Source: Cycas panzhihuaensis (lineage: Eukaryota; Cycadophyta). Taken from it: a stretch of 64,000 bases of DNA. Where the stretch lies: contig CM041465.1 of assembly GCA_023213395.1 (NCBI GenBank), positions 94,619,741-94,683,740 on the forward strand, written 5' to 3'. This document shows, piece by piece, positions 34,786 to 46,796 of the stretch (position 1 is its first letter; every line of letters starts with the position of its first letter). The notes below the pieces were generated by a model that ran no database searches, was not told the DNA's origin, and saw only the letters and a list, made by a program, of their open reading frames with translations. The translations under genes and the position numbers were made by a program.

Positions 34786-35710
34786 ATTTATCATCTTAAT
34801 GGTAAGGAGAAAAGAAGAGCTAAGAGATGAAGAAGGTCCTTCTACTCACACTCTTCTTATATCACCTAAACAAATGCAATAAATTGAGGAGTTAAAGACA
34901 AGGTATGATATTCTATTTCAACATGTTGATGGGCTTCCACCAAAGAGAAAGATAGAGCATGAAATCACTCTTGTAGGAGATGCACCATTACCTAATGTTG
35001 CTTTGTATAGGCACTCCATTGTAGAAAATAATGAGATAAAGAGGCAAGTTGAGGAGTTGGTTGATCAAGGGGTCATAAGACCTTCATGTTCACCTTGTGG
35101 GTCACCAATTGTCTTGGTGCCTAAGAAGGATGGAGGATGGAGAATGTGTATAGATTTTCGTGCTTTGAATAAAATTACAATTAAAAATCGCTACCCTTTG
35201 CCTCGTATAGATGATTTGCTTGATCAAATTCAGCATGCTTGTTATTTCACTAAATTGGATTTCAAAAGTGGTTATCACCAAGTTAGGGTCAAGGAGGAGG
35301 ACACATGGAAGACGGCCTTCAAAACAAAGCAAGGACTCTTTGAATGGATGGTTATGCCTTTCAGATTGTGTAATGCTCCTGCAACATTCATGAGGCTAAT
35401 GAATGAAATATTGAGGCCTTACTTGGATAATTTTGTTGTTGTCTATCTTGATGACATTTTGATTTTCAATAACACATGGGAGGAACATTTGCAGCACATA
35501 GAAGAAGTTTTAAAGACTATGGCTAAGCATCATTTGAAGCTTAATGTGAAGAAGTGTGAATTTGGCAAGGAGAACTTGATCTTCTTAGGCTTTGTAGTTG
35601 GAGGAGGAAAGTTGAGCATTGATCCACTCAAGACTCAAGCCATCCTCAAATGGCCTAGGCCAACAAACATCATAGAGGTGAGAAGTTTTTTAGGAGCTGT
35701 CAATACTTGA
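34786..35710 (+). pseudogene. Element C reverse transcriptase
   Basis: After the last in-frame stop at about 34880 the frame is open through the whole RT core. Blocks in order: IVLVPKKDGGWRMCIDFRAL, NRYPLPRIDDLLDQ, FTKLDFKSGYHQVRV (first catalytic Asp), MPFRLCNAPATF (Gly of MPFGL is Arg), FVVVYLDDILIF (YLDD at 35444-35455), and GFVVGGGKLSIDPLKTQAIL followed by SFLGAV. Catalytic Asp residues are all present. A one-base loss near 35705 breaks the frame into RNase H. It is the best-preserved enzyme in the window. Confidence 0.9.
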
Positions 35711-36406
35711 GAAAGTTCATTCTTCATTTCTCACAGTTTGACACCTCTACATGGATTGACAAAATCTAGTAGAACATTTACTTGGGGTTCCAAGGAGGAA
35801 GAAGCCTTTCTTCTTTTAAAGAAGAAAATTTGTGAAGCACCGGTTTTGGCAATGCCAAATTTACAAAGGCCTTTTGAAGTAGAAGCTGATGCAAGTGGAA
35901 ATGCGATGGGAGCTGTCCTTATTCAAGATGGGAAGCCTATTGCGTACCATTTGGAAGTCTTCACCCTCAAGTGAAGAACTACCCAACATATGATCGAAAT
36001 GTTCACACTTCATCAAGCATGCAAGCATTGGAGGTCATACTTGCTTGGAAAAGAGGTTGTAGTTCATACCGATCATAAGCCTCTTCAATTTTACAAACTC
36101 AAAGTAAATTACAAAGCAAGACACATGAAGTGGATGAGTTATTTACAACAATTCAATATTGTAATTAAGTATAAAAAGGGATCTAATAACAAAATTGCTG
36201 ATATGTTATCTAGACCACCTTATTCCACTTCTTCCTCTACTTTTGTTTGTAGTTCTCTTATGAGTTTGCAGGTGGAACCAATGCATCATGAAGAGTACAA
36301 AGACTTGTACCATGAAGATGAAGCTTTGAAGGAAGAATTAGAGAACCTAGCGAAAGGAAGACCTTCCCAGCTTGCTTGGAAGGATGGTCTACTTTTCAAA
36401 GGGGAG
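35711..36406 (+). pseudogene. Element C RNase H
   Basis: It begins TPLHGLTKSSRTFTWGSKEE and has EADASGNAMGAVLIQDGKPI with the first catalytic Asp, EMFTLHQACKHWRSYLLGKE with the catalytic Glu, VVHTDHKPLQF, and IADMLSRPP (VADALSR usual). Small indels near 35955-35995 cost the KNYPTYDRE region but return to the same frame. A single TAG at 36407-36409, where this family normally has Gln, separates it from integrase. Confidence 0.85.
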
Positions 36407-37500
36407 TAGCTCTATGTTCCATCAAGAGGAGACAAGATCAAGTGGCTTAGAGAAGCCCATACTTCTAAAGTAGCTGGTCACTTTGGTATAGAGAAGACTT
36501 TAGCAAACTTGAGAAGATATGTTGTATGGCCAAAAATGCGAAATGATGTAAAAAAATATGTAAAAGGATGTGTAATGTGTAATACTTCTAAGCCTTCTTC
36601 TAGAAAATTAGGATTGTATACACCACTACTTATTCCCACTAGGCTTTGGGAAAGTATCTCCATTGATTTTTTAGGGGGACTTCCCATGACTAGGAAGGGA
36701 CATGATTATCTTTTTGTTGTTGTAGATAGGTTTAGTAAAATGATATGTCTAATACCTTGTAAGAAGACAATCACAGTGCAGGGAGCGGTGAGTTATTCTT
36801 GAGCATGTATGGAAGAATTTTGGCTTGCCTTCTTCCATCATTTCAGATCAGGACACTCGATTCCTTTCATCATTTTGGAAGTCACTATGGGAGATGATGG
36901 ATACCAAATTGAAGAGGAGTACAAGTTTCCATCCTCAAACAGGATGGATAAACCAAGTAGTGAGCGAACTTTGGTACATCTATTGAGGATACAATTCCAA
37001 GCATCCAAAGACTTGGGATGAATCATTAGCTTTTCTACAATTTGATTTTAATAGAGCAATGCATGCATCACACTCTAAAGCACCTTTTGAAGTTTGTTTG
37101 GGATACTTACCTCAAAGTCCATTTGACTTAGAGTTTTCCATGCAAGCTAAGGAAGGATCCGTCAAAGAGAAGGAGGAGCATGACAAGGCTTTAAGATACT
37201 TGGAGAAGATCCAGAGAGTCCACAAAGAAGTACATGATCAACTTGTAAGGACTCAACAAAAATACAAGGAAAGACATGACAAGCATAGGCAAGAGTGTAC
37301 TTTCCAAGAAGGAGATTTAGTATGGTTATACTTGAGCAAGGAGAGGTTAAAAGGAGAAGGTAAGAAACTCAAACCTATAAGGTATGGACCATTCAAGATT
37401 TTGAGAAAAGTAGGTGGCAATGCTTTCCAACTTGATCTTCCACCTTATATGCAAATATATTCGTAGTAAATGCTGAATACTTAAAACTCTTTGAGCTCTC
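36407..37500 (+). pseudogene. Element C integrase
   Basis: The zinc-finger part is intact: HTSKVAGHFG then CVMCN. The first catalytic Asp is in ISIDFLGGLP. A frameshift near 36795 precedes the second (SDQDTRF near 36851). Around 36938-36980 the third catalytic region (HPQT then GWINQVVSELW) is garbled by small indels and the Glu is gone. The C-terminal part has APFEVCLGYLPQSP and the GPF module (RYGPFKILRKVGGNAFQLDL), broken again after MQIYS at 37464. No chromodomain is visible in the 250 bp that remain before the LTR. Confidence 0.85.
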
Positions 37501-37747
37501 CATGCTAGATGAGGAGCAGGACGATTCACTTTACCTTGATTGATGATTTGTATTTGGAAAGTGAGGAGCCTCTCGAGGAAGATTGTATCTTGGAGAAAAT
37601 CTACCAAAACAAGACATAAGACACATGAATCTTCGGGATTGGAGTAGCAGGGCAATTGCCTAGTAAGGCCAAGTGGTTTAGTAGGAAACAAGGAGAACAA
37701 CACTTCCCCCATCTCCAATTCTAAGCCAAGCGAGTTGGCTATTTTCC

Positions 37748-37760
37748 AAGGAAGGGGAGC
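37748..37760 (+). other. Polypurine tract of element C
   Basis: AAGGAAGGGGAGC ends two bases before the 3' LTR start TGATCC. Confidence 0.85.
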
Positions 37761-37762
37761 CA

Positions 37763-38817
37763 TGATCCAGGAGGATCTACCATATGTTTACAGGATGCGG
37801 AAAATGCTAGGCATTAGCATAACTAAAAGAGATATGGCCAAATGGTATCAAAATTCTATGAAATTTTGTTTAAGGGATAAGACACATCCCACTAGATGTG
37901 TACAAAGGGTGGGGTTCAGAAAATATCATTTGATTAGAGTTCAAGCCTTGTCTTTGCATAAAAATTAATCCCACAGCTAGCAGAAAAAAATAGAAAATAT
38001 ATATTATAATCATATGAATAGAAACATAGCCAAATGACATTAAAATAAGCTAAAATTTTGAGGAAGTAGAGGAGACATGCGTTCCTTTATGTGTACCAAG
38101 TTTGAGCTAAATTGGAGTCCGTTAAGGTTAGTTACAAGCTGCAACTTTTAAGAATTGCATGAAGGCCACTTGGACAACAGAAAAATAGCAAATACATATT
38201 ATTATTAAATGAATAAAAATGCAGTCAAATGATATCCAAATGAGCTAAAAAGTTGAGGAAGCTGAGGGGACATGCATTCCTATATGTGTACTAAATTTGA
38301 GCCAAATTGGAGTACGTTAAGATCTGTTGCAAGCTGTAATTTTTTAAGAATTGTATGAAGGCCACTTGGACAACATGCATTCTGGTGGTTAGTGGTTATA
38401 CTTGCACGATTGCCACTTGTTAAACATGCAATTCAGGTTTCTTTCTATAAATTGAGCCCTTCTAAAGGTTGGAGAGGGTGGTTCTTGGAGACTTGACTTG
38501 GGAAGCATCCTTGGAGAGGCATTTGGAGGGTTGGAGTCCCCCTTATGGTATAATTGTAACATTTATTCCCTTGTAATTTTACCATTCTTTTGCTAGTTGA
38601 TTTCTCCACCATTAAATGGAGATTTTCATGGTTTAATAAAAGTATTATTCCTCATACTTTTGGATCAATTCCAAGAATAAATTATTTGGCGTAGAATTTT
38701 CCTTTCATGGGCTCATTGTTGTTTTGATGTTATTAAGATTTCTACACTAACTCCCAGGATCTCAAGGAGAAAAGGTTGATAATTGACTTCTTCACCAACT
38801 AAGCTCTTTTGGGATCA
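37763..38817 (+). repeat. 3' LTR of element C
   Basis: The partner of 32095-33150, 1055 bp, with the same internal duplication, TATA box (38455-38462) and AATAAA (38635-38640). The right edge is GGGATCA followed by the target duplication TTAGG (38818-38822). Confidence 0.95.
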
Positions 38818-40200
38818 TTAGGTAAGTAGACTCTAGTACATATATAGTCATTCTTAGAGGGATCACAGAGGATCCACACAACTACAGAGGGTCTAGGGTT
38901 ATCGTGATTACCTCCATAAGCGAAAATGAATAGAACCATTGCAAAAGAGAGGGAGTTTAGATCAAGTTACAAAGAAAACTGGTAATAGTCTTATCGAGGT
39001 GATAAAAGTGTCAACGAGGATATAATGCCTTAAAATAATTAGATGTATCAGCTATGAAGGAATATGAGAGCCTTGAGGGTTAGCTACCTGGCTCTCAGAG
39101 GGCTTACCTAATGGAAGGGTCAAGAATCAGCTGAAACACGCTATTTTGATGATCCTAAGAGGGTATAATAGGGCCAACGAGGGCCTAGACAGAGGAGGAG
39201 ATCTCTCTCAGGGCCTCAGAGTCTCAAACAGATAGTAAAAATGGAGTCAAGATGTCAAAATGAGCCAATAAAGTATAAACAAAGGTAGGTTTTGGAGAGG
39301 CACAAAAATTGAGACGACGGGCCTCGAGCAGTCTAAAGAAACTCACCATAAATGCATAGAAAAGGGTAAAAAAGGAAGTTTTAGGGGCATAACAAGGCTT
39401 GAGTCCTAAAGGAAAGAGGGTTGAAGGTGAGAAAAGGGTCTTGAGGGCTATCCTTCTAGAGGAAAAGGAGGTGGTACCTCAAAAAGCCCTATGAATTAAG
39501 GGGGCAAGGGGGCAAAAATGGATTTCATTTTTATGGGTCCCTCATATGATCTGGAGCCCTATCCTTTGAGCAACCAAGCTTTACCACACTTTGCGGGCTG
39601 ACTGTGGGAGATTTAACCATTAGATCTTGATGAGGAGATAATAGTTGGGACTAGGATAGAGAGATGGTAGCCATTATACTAGATCTAGTGAGTGGTTCTT
39701 ACCTTTAGCCTTGCTTTTTAGTCATTTAATTTTAATACTTATTTTTGGAAAATTAGGCCCTGTAAGGGCCATAGGGATCCCCTGGAGCCCTTTGGAGAAC
39801 TAGGGAGGGGGATGACTAAGACATTAGGTAGCCCTAGTCCTAGTGGACTAAGTTAGATCCACCAATTTCTTTTTTTAGATTTTCAGATCCATTCCCACTA
39901 TTTTAGGGGGGTAACTACAACCTTGTGGCATTTACTATAGTGCTACAAAGTTTATTATAGGGCTCATAGAGACTTGAAAAAGTCTTAGTGGGGCACACAT
40001 CAATATCTGTAGTACCACAAATATTAATGTGGGGAAGAGAATAATTAAGGAAAAAATTAGAAACTTGCTTGTTTGGATAGCTTGGCCTAGTTTCAGCTAA
40101 CCTAGGCCATCTGGGGAGGGGACATGACATGATAGTTAGGTCATGAGGGGCTGACTAGTGGTTTGTAGATGTCTATAGGCTGTTTTCATGGTTGATAATC
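38818..40200. other. Non-coding 3' region of element B (right of element C)
   Basis: Purine-rich, with runs of AAAGAGGG and GAGGGCCT type, and no readable coding similarity. It belongs to the same 3' region of B as 31226-32094, split by element C. Confidence 0.5.
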
Positions 40201-41339
40201 ACAAGAACATTAGGATAGCCATGATTAACTTCATCAAGATGTTGAGTAGATAGGAGAAAGGCATACTACAATGGTGTGGGCTATTGAAGATCATTAAGAC
40301 ACCATAGTATGTATTTGATTGGAGGCTTTTAATGGACATAGTAGCACACTGGGATAGGAGGAGGCATGTCTTTCATCTCCTATAGGTGGGGGATATCAAC
40401 ATCACTCTAGAGAACATCCAGAGGGTGTTTGGGGTTCCAACTGGAGGTGCGCCATCTTTATTAAGTACCCTACCTAGCACATACACTGCCCATTGAGAGG
40501 TGGCTAGCTTTTTCACTGGCTAGAGTAGATGGGATTAGAGAGGAGTCTCTGTGTAGGCTATGGTTTTGTTTAAGCTTCCTTGGGTTAGGAAACTCATCAC
40601 ACTTGTTATTCTATTCTGGATTTCCCAAAAATAGAACTATAGGGATATTCTTAGTGGTTGGAAGTCCACCATATAGAGATGTAATGTGGGAGAGAAGTTT
40701 GACTAGGCTACATTGATAGTGGCTAATGTGGTGGCTTAGTTGGACCAGATCATGATAGTTAGGAGGGGTGGTTTCTCTTACTGCATACTACTGTAGTGTT
40801 GGTTCTTCAATCATTTTAGAGGAGTAGCCCCAGTAGGAGGACCCACCTCATATCTACCAGCATACCTACAATACATAGATGGTAGACATGATTCAGTGGT
40901 GCTAAGGACTAGGTACATGTGAGACACTCTATAGTAATTACCTCACTAGACCTCCCTACACTCAATGACTACACAATAGATCCTTGTCGAGCGATTCACT
41001 AGGTGAGCGATGAGGAGGGAGGGGAGTTAGGTGATGATCTAAAGGATCATGGAGATGAGGAGGGAGGAGATGGAGGCACTGTAGCAGAGCTAGAGGGGTG
41101 TGTAGAGGTAGGTGAGGGAGCTACCGATAGATTCCTAGTAGCAATAATAGCTATGGTAGTGGCAGGAGAGGTAATAATAGCTACAGGGAAGGAGGTCCCT
41201 AAAGCTGAGGGAGGAGATGCCCTAGTAGTTCACGACGAGGGTGAGGAGGTGATATTAGGGGTCAAGGAGGTAGAGGCAGTATCTGAGGGAGTAACAAATG
41301 ATAAGATCATGAGAGAGAAGGAGTTAGCTATCCCATGAG
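40201..41339 (+). pseudogene. Antisense reading frame of element B, plant-mobile-domain-like, first exon
   Basis: Opposite in direction to the pol genes of B. At 40314-40449 the frame reads FDWRLLMDIVAHWDRRRHVF then HLL, one stop, VGDINITLENIQRVFGVPTG. It matches the shape of the plant mobile domain core: a Trp-containing helix, xHxFHL, an acidic-G strand with ITL, and a hydrophobic FGVP turn. The equivalent in element A is at about 5920-6060. Further on the frame is interrupted by many TAG stops. From 41003 to 41338 it is open for 111 residues, acidic and Gly/Val-rich, parallel to the Arg/Gly-rich tail in A. The function of retroelement-borne copies is unknown. The domain call needs a profile search. 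Confidence 0.55.
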
Positions 41340-41468
41340 GTGAGATTTTCCCTTGATTCTATCTTTAGCTTTTATTTTTATTAGTTATTACTTCCTTAGA
41401 TACTTATGCTTGTACTTTGATATACTACTATGTATATTTTATATTGACATATGATATGCATGGTTTAG
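41340..41468 (+). other. Possible intron in the antisense frame of element B
   Basis: A donor-like CATGAG|GTGAG at 41340 follows the acidic tail. The interval is T-rich (TTTTATTTTTATTAG and so on), and acceptor-like TGGTTTAG ends at 41468. Purine-rich coding-like sequence resumes after it. The donor position is comparable to that in element A. Confidence 0.4.
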
Positions 41469-42110
41469 TAGGTGGTGTTGAGATGGTGAGGTTGATAGAG
41501 GTAGTCATTCATGAGTTATTCCTATGAGTGTATGAGGAGGGAAAACCTCCCATCATGGAGAGTGAGGAGCCTTTATTAACATGGCTACAAATAGCAGCAT
41601 TCACCCTTTTCATACGAGCATGGGATATATAGGCTATCGAGACCCAAGAGCATGAGGCGAGGGTGAGCTAACTATAGCATTCTTAGGATGGCCTATATGT
41701 AGAGAGGGATCAATTACTAATAGAGAAGGACTCACTGTAGGGTAAGGTGTGAGGGCTAAAGGCTTAGCCATAAGGAGCAGGAGGTGATACGAGGAGCTAG
41801 TACATGTTTCCATACTAGAGGAGAGGCTACATGGAGTAAAGAGGGAGTAAGATCATGCCTTGACTAAGAGGGACCACTTGTAGGAGTAGTACGACCACTT
41901 GGTTGACCAGATGGCTACTAGGTCATCATGTAGTAGGATACATATAATGACCATGACCTAACAAAGGGTATATGATAAGGATAGTGAGGATGGGACCTCA
42001 TAGAGACACCAGAGGAGCTTAGGAGGGATGTGGTCCCCCAGTAAGGGATCAAGTAGGTGATGGGATGACACTCCATGAGGGTAGAGCACCTATGAGATTT
42101 TTATACTATG
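41469..42110 (+). pseudogene. Antisense reading frame of element B, second exon
   Basis: Readable pieces include EEPLLTW, AAFTLFIRAWDI and, after a stop, AIETQEHEARVS, then VERDQLLIEKDSL. It resembles the second part of the antisense frame of A (LTW then HALRARDIYMDTRVELRV) and looks like a helical, Glu/Leu-rich tail. TAG stops stand at several places where the pattern suggests Gln. No named domain is recognised. Confidence 0.4.
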
Positions 42111-42251
42111 TATTTTGATAGGAAAGCTTAGGATCTCTAGGGAGTTTCTTTATCACACATGGATGTATGATTTTACTCCTCCTTATAAGGATTCTGACTT
42201 CCTTAGGCACAATACCGAGATGATGTATGATACTAATCATGATGTACCATA

Positions 42252-42414
<163 letters not shown>

Positions 42415-42430
42415 ACATTGATATCCCATT

Positions 42431-42742
42431 TGAAAGAAGGATGGATCTAGGAGATAAATCACTCACATGCATACAATGGCAATGGATAATGAAAAAGAAG
42501 ATAAAACAAGATATGAGAGCAAGCTTGGAGGTGAGAATAAATAATGACTCCCTCCTTGAGATTTCACCTTTTATTATTGAGGGCGAGCATTAGGGTTAGG
42601 ATTTTTCCATCTAATGACATGAACCTAAAATTACATCTAAATGCACATAAAGTATATTTCATTAAGAGACCAATGCTAATAATATATCCTAGGGCCACAT
42701 AATTAATCTACACAAATGACCTTGATACATTAACCTTTTTTA
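42431..42742 (-). repeat. 3' LTR of the copia element
   Basis: It begins TGAAAGAAGGATGG; the outer ends form the inverted repeat TGAAAGA and TCTTTCA, intact in the other copy and changed to TTTTTTA here. The adjoining plus-strand ATCCTCCCTT (42743-42752) is the polypurine tract on the element strand (AAGGGAGGAT). Confidence 0.92.
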
Positions 42743-43059
42743 ATCCTCCCTTAATGGTGGAAGGTCATTTTCAGAAAACCTATTCTATGAGGTCTTTATT
42801 TGAGCCTCATTATTACATTGAAATTCTAAATGACACTTTTGTGGGAAAACCCTCATGGGGAATAAAAACCCACAAATTTTCTAAGATCTATAGCCCCTTT
42901 TATAAATCAAAATAGCTAAGGTGGCTCTTTGATATAGTCTGATAGCCAAGCAGCTTAAATGTGCAGCTTAATCTGCTAAGTCTCCATATACTGTTTGGTC
43001 ATCCCTTATGCTCTTTTGGATTTTCACAAGTTCTGATTTTCCAAAATAAGTATAACCCT

Positions 43060-43161
43060 TATCCTTCCATGCCCACATGGGGTTTTCACAAAGAGGATAG
43101 AGTAGAGACTTACTCTTATTCTTCTGCGCCCACAAGGGATTTCCACGAAGAGAACAGAGTA
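43060..43161. repeat. 57-bp tandem duplication next to the copia 3' end
   Basis: TATCCTTCCATGCCCACATG... (43060-43104) and TATTCTTCTGCGCCCACAAG... (43117-43161) are diverged copies at a 57-bp offset, between the end of pol and the polypurine tract. Confidence 0.7.
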
Positions 43162-43219
43162 TGATGATCCTGTTGCCATCTTCTTTGATTAATTGAAGAT
43201 GGAGGCCCTAAGGCTGAGC

Positions 43220-43800
43220 TGCCTTTGAAACTATTCAAACTTCACCTTTTGCAGCAGTTTGGTGAAGATATCGGCCACTTGATCTATTGTGGGATAATAA
43301 TCTAATTGAATTGTGCTGTCATGAATAAGTTCCCTAATCCTATGGACTTTCGTACTTATGTGTTTGGTATGATCATAAAATACAAGATTTTTTGCCATGT
43401 AGATTGCTGATTGATTATCCACATGAAGACTCGTAGGACTTATTTAGGTGATATTCAATATTTCCAATAATTTTCTCAGCCATATCACCTCTTTTATCGG
43501 TCTCGTATAAAGAATGTATTCAACTTCAACAGTTGAATCTGCAACTATCTTCTACCATCTGGATCTCCATGATATTGGTGTTGTTCTAAGAAACGTTACA
43601 TACCCAGATATAGATCTTCCTGTATCTTTATCTTCTACAAAGTTTGAGTCTGTATATGCAAAAAGCTTGAAGTCTGAATTAGGTTCATACAACAGACCAT
43701 ATTTGCTAGTCGTCTTAAGGTATCTCAACACTCGCACTACTGCCTGCCAATGATTCTACTTAAGATTTGTCATGTAACGAGTAAGAATGCTAACAGAGTG
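43220..43800 (-). pseudogene. Copia RNase H
   Basis: Minus strand: VLRYLKTTSKYGLLYE, AYTDSNFVEDKDTGRSISGY (catalytic Asp region), TPISWRSRWQ, then across a frame break HVDNQSAIYMAKNLVFYDHT then KHIS, and YYPTIDQVADIFTKLL. These are the standard copia RNase H blocks in order, ending near 43228. A few stops interrupt it, including a TAA near 43447. Confidence 0.88.
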
Positions 43801-44828
43801 TATAATATCTAGCCTTGTATTGGTAGTGTAGATGAGACTACCTACAAGTTTCATGTAGAGTGTTGAATCTACCTCCCTAGTATCACCTTCAACTAAGAGT
43901 TTAGTGTTAGGATCCATAGGTAACATCACTGGTCAAGCATCTTCTAACTGAAACTTGGTTAGAAGATCATTGATGTATTTTGGGAGAGGAAAAATTTTCC
44001 ATTCTTTTGTGTTACTTCAATTCCTAAGTAATATTTCATCAAACTGAGTTCAGACAATTTGAACATTTTGCTAAGGTCCTTTTTCAGTTGGCTTATTGCC
44101 TAATCACTATTACCCATTACTAACATGTCATCCACAAAGATTATGAGATAAGTGACTTTATCCTTATGGCGCTTGATGAACAATGTTGCATTAATATCTT
44201 GATAGTTACAAACCTCATATCCAAGTTGCCTCATCCTTTCAGACAACTTAGCAAACCAAGCACGGGGGGCTTGTTTAAGGCCATACAAGGACTTTCTGAG
44301 CCTGCAAACCTTATGCTCTTAACCTTCGATCTCATATCCTTCTGGCTGATCCATGTAAATTTCTTCTCCAAGATCTCCATTGAGAAACGCAGTTTTAATA
44401 TCGACTTGGTGGATTTTCCAACCCTGTTGAGCAGCCAAGGCCACAAGAGTTCTAATTGTAGGCCACTTCATTGTAGGTACAAAAACTTTAGTGTAGTTGA
44501 TGCCTTCCCTTTGTGTAAATCCTTTAGCTACCAACCTCGCCTTGTGTTTTTCAAGGGTGCCATCTGATCTATATTTGTTTTTGAACTCCCATTTATTTTG
44601 AACTACCTTTCTGCTAAGTGGTAGATCAACTAGCTCCCATGTACCATTCTTGATAAGAGATTGGTACTCTTCATTCATGGTGTTTCTCCAAGCTGTATAC
44701 TTTACAGCTTCTTGGTATGTTAAGGGCTCTTCATTAAGAGTAAGGTACAATTTTGTTGGTTCAAGCTTAGTATATAATGATTCCTGCATCCTTTCTCTAT
44801 GAGCACTTTGAGTGCCAGTTTTTTCCAC
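43801..44828 (-). pseudogene. Copia reverse transcriptase
   Basis: An open stretch of 169 codons (44319-44828) has EEPLTYQEAVKYTAWRNTMN, WELVDLPLSRKVVQNKWEFK, HKARLVAKGFTQREGINY and VDIKTAFLNGDLGEEIYMDQ. One stop later, LYGLKQAPRAWFAKL and YLIIFVDDMLVMGNSD (the FVDD active site, about 44100-44290) follow. Catalytic residues are intact. The order is IN before RT, as in copia and not gypsy. Confidence 0.9.
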
Positions 44829-45229
44829 CTCATCTAGTCGTATGTCCTTATTGAGTTGGCAGGCTTCTCGAGATCCTCAAGTTGGGAATGATGTCCTCAT
44901 TTCCCCAACTTCTTGGTTCTTATCATATTCATTAAAATGATTATTTTATGAGGAGGATGTTGATGTGCCTGAGTAAGATGGTCCTTCTACCATTGTTTTG
45001 TCTTTGCCAACTGAAGGTGGAGAGGATGGTTCTTCTATAATGGCTTTGCCTTTGTCAACTCTGTTATCTTCAAAAGATGGTGTTGGATGTGCACTCATTT
45101 ATTTAGAGTCACAACTTGTATCCTCCAAGGATCTATTGTTAGCTTCCAACATTTGAAGTAATTTATGTCTGTCCCCCCCTACAAAATTTGGAATCTGAAC
45201 ATCATACTTGATAACATTATTATAGCAGC
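44829..45229 (-). pseudogene. Copia integrase-RT linker
   Basis: Polar, Ser/Asp/Lys-rich translation (SSPPSVGKDKTMVEGPSYSG) with low conservation, as is normal between integrase and RT in copia polyproteins. Scattered stops. Confidence 0.6.
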
Positions 45230-46175
45230 GTAAGGGTACTATGGAGTCTAATTTAAGTAACTGATCCTCTGTCTCTGCAAAAATGACATCTCTAGTAATA
45301 ATGATTTTTCATTGTGAAGGTATGAAGACCTTATACCCTTTCTTATCCATAGGGTATCCAACAAAGATGCCTTTAAGTGCCCTTGGCTAGAGTTTATTTC
45401 GATCTGCATCCAGAATATGGGCATAGCATATAGAGCCAAAAATTCTAAAGTAGTGAACAATGGGGGCTTGTCCTGACCACTTTTCATTAGGTGATTGTAC
45501 TTCCTTTGATGGGCTAATAACGTTGATACAATAAACAACTGTCCAGATTGCTTCAGCCCATAGATAGGTAGGTACATTTTTATATATTAGCATAGCACGA
45601 TCCATGTTCATGATTGTCCTGTTCATGCACTCAGCAACTCTATTTTGCTATGGGGTACTTGCTGCTGTTGTTCGATGCTTGATGCCATTGTCTTGAAGGT
45701 AGCTTTCAAACTCATGTGAGGTATATTCACCACCATTATTAGTTCAAAGACATTTGAGTTGATAACTTGACTCTTTTTTAGTGAGGGCTTTGAATTCCTT
45801 GAATATACGGAATGATTCATCTTTCTTGTATAGGAAAGTTACCTATACTTTTCTAGTGAAATCATCAATGAAAGAGATATAATATAGCTTGCCCTTAAGT
45901 GAAGGAATGGGCATTGGCCTACACAAATCAGAGTGTACCAATTGTAATAGATGGCTTAATTTCCATTGACTTTTGGGAAAGGGTTGTCAATGAGATTTGG
46001 CAATGATACAAGCTTCACATTTGAAGGGCTTAGAGGAAAACTTTGGAAGGTTTGAAAGAGTATTAGAAAGATCTCTAAGTCTATCAAAGTGAACATGGCC
46101 CATATGAGCATGCCAAAGAGCTTCTGGTGACAATGTTAGATGGGTCAAGATGGAATTAAATGCAAATTCTTCATT
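45230..46175 (-). pseudogene. Copia integrase
   Basis: GAG-pre-integrase and zinc finger: LWHAHMGHVHFDRLRDLS then CEACIIAKSH. First catalytic Asp in LVHSDLCRPMPIPS; the second is TNNGGEYTSHEF with Asn for Asp; the third is intact in RVAECMNRTIMN. The frame continues through APIVHYFRIFGSICYAHI and GIFVGYPMDKKGYKVF. Loss of the second Asp and several stops rule out activity. Confidence 0.88.
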
Positions 46176-46796
46176 GGCATAAGGGCTTTGGGTACAATAG
46201 GCTTTAGAAGATGGAGAGCCATTCAGTCAAAAGAGTTTGCTAGAGAGATGTCCAGTCAAAACCACCTGATTAGTTAGAGGGTGAATGACCTTAAGAGTCT
46301 GGTCATTTACGGTTACACTCAGATCAAATCCACGAGAAACAAGTGTGAATAAAGAGAGTAGGTTTCATTTGAGATTGGGTATGTATAAGACATCAAGCAA
46401 TGTAAAATCTTCTAAGCTTAGGAGTTTTAGGCGAATGTTGCCAATTCCTTCAACAGGTTATTGTGATTTATCAACCATATGAACAACTCCATGAACATTT
46501 GAGTCAAATGTTTGATATAGACTGTGATTGTATGTCATATGTTGAGTTACTCTTGTGTCCATGATCCGCTGTCCATCAATTGAAGCCACACTATTGGTAA
46601 TTCCAATAGGGATTGGCATTGGTGAAGGGAATTCACAAGTGATATATCCATACTGAGCTTCAAAGTATCTCTTTGGTTGGTCAATGGTATTTGATGCTGA
46701 AGATCCCTCAATTCTTTGAATGTGTACTTGTACAAAACCTGCACCACTAAAGGATTCTTCACAAGTTTCTTCAACATTGTGAGCTCCATGTTTTGG
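46176..46796 (-). pseudogene. Copia protease
   Basis: Lies between gag and integrase. Blocks VHMVDKSQ, IGNIRLKLLSLEDFTLLDVL and YIPNLK then NLLSL are typical of the C-terminal half of copia protease and its junction with integrase. The active site should be near 46560-46600 (MDSGSWTQE reads there in one frame), where the catalytic DSG-like triplet seems shifted. Confidence 0.7.

Larger units (their letters stand above)
32095..38817 (+). mobile_element. Element C: youngest Ty3/gypsy insertion, nearly full length
   Basis: LTRs at 32095-33150 and 37763-38817 are identical at about 95.5% of positions by hand count (about 48 differences in 1055). TTAGG flanks both sides (32090-32094 and 38818-38822). 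Primer site, gag, protease, RT, RNase H, integrase and polypurine tract are present in order on the plus strand. The gag and RT wording fits the chromovirus side of Ty3/gypsy, but I see no chromodomain. It sits in the 3' region of element B. Frameshifts in pol make it non-autonomous. Confidence 0.95.

Noticed and set aside
37347-37763. A minus-strand open frame of 138 codons
   Set aside because: It is antisense to the integrase C-terminus and polypurine tract of element C and shows no known domain.
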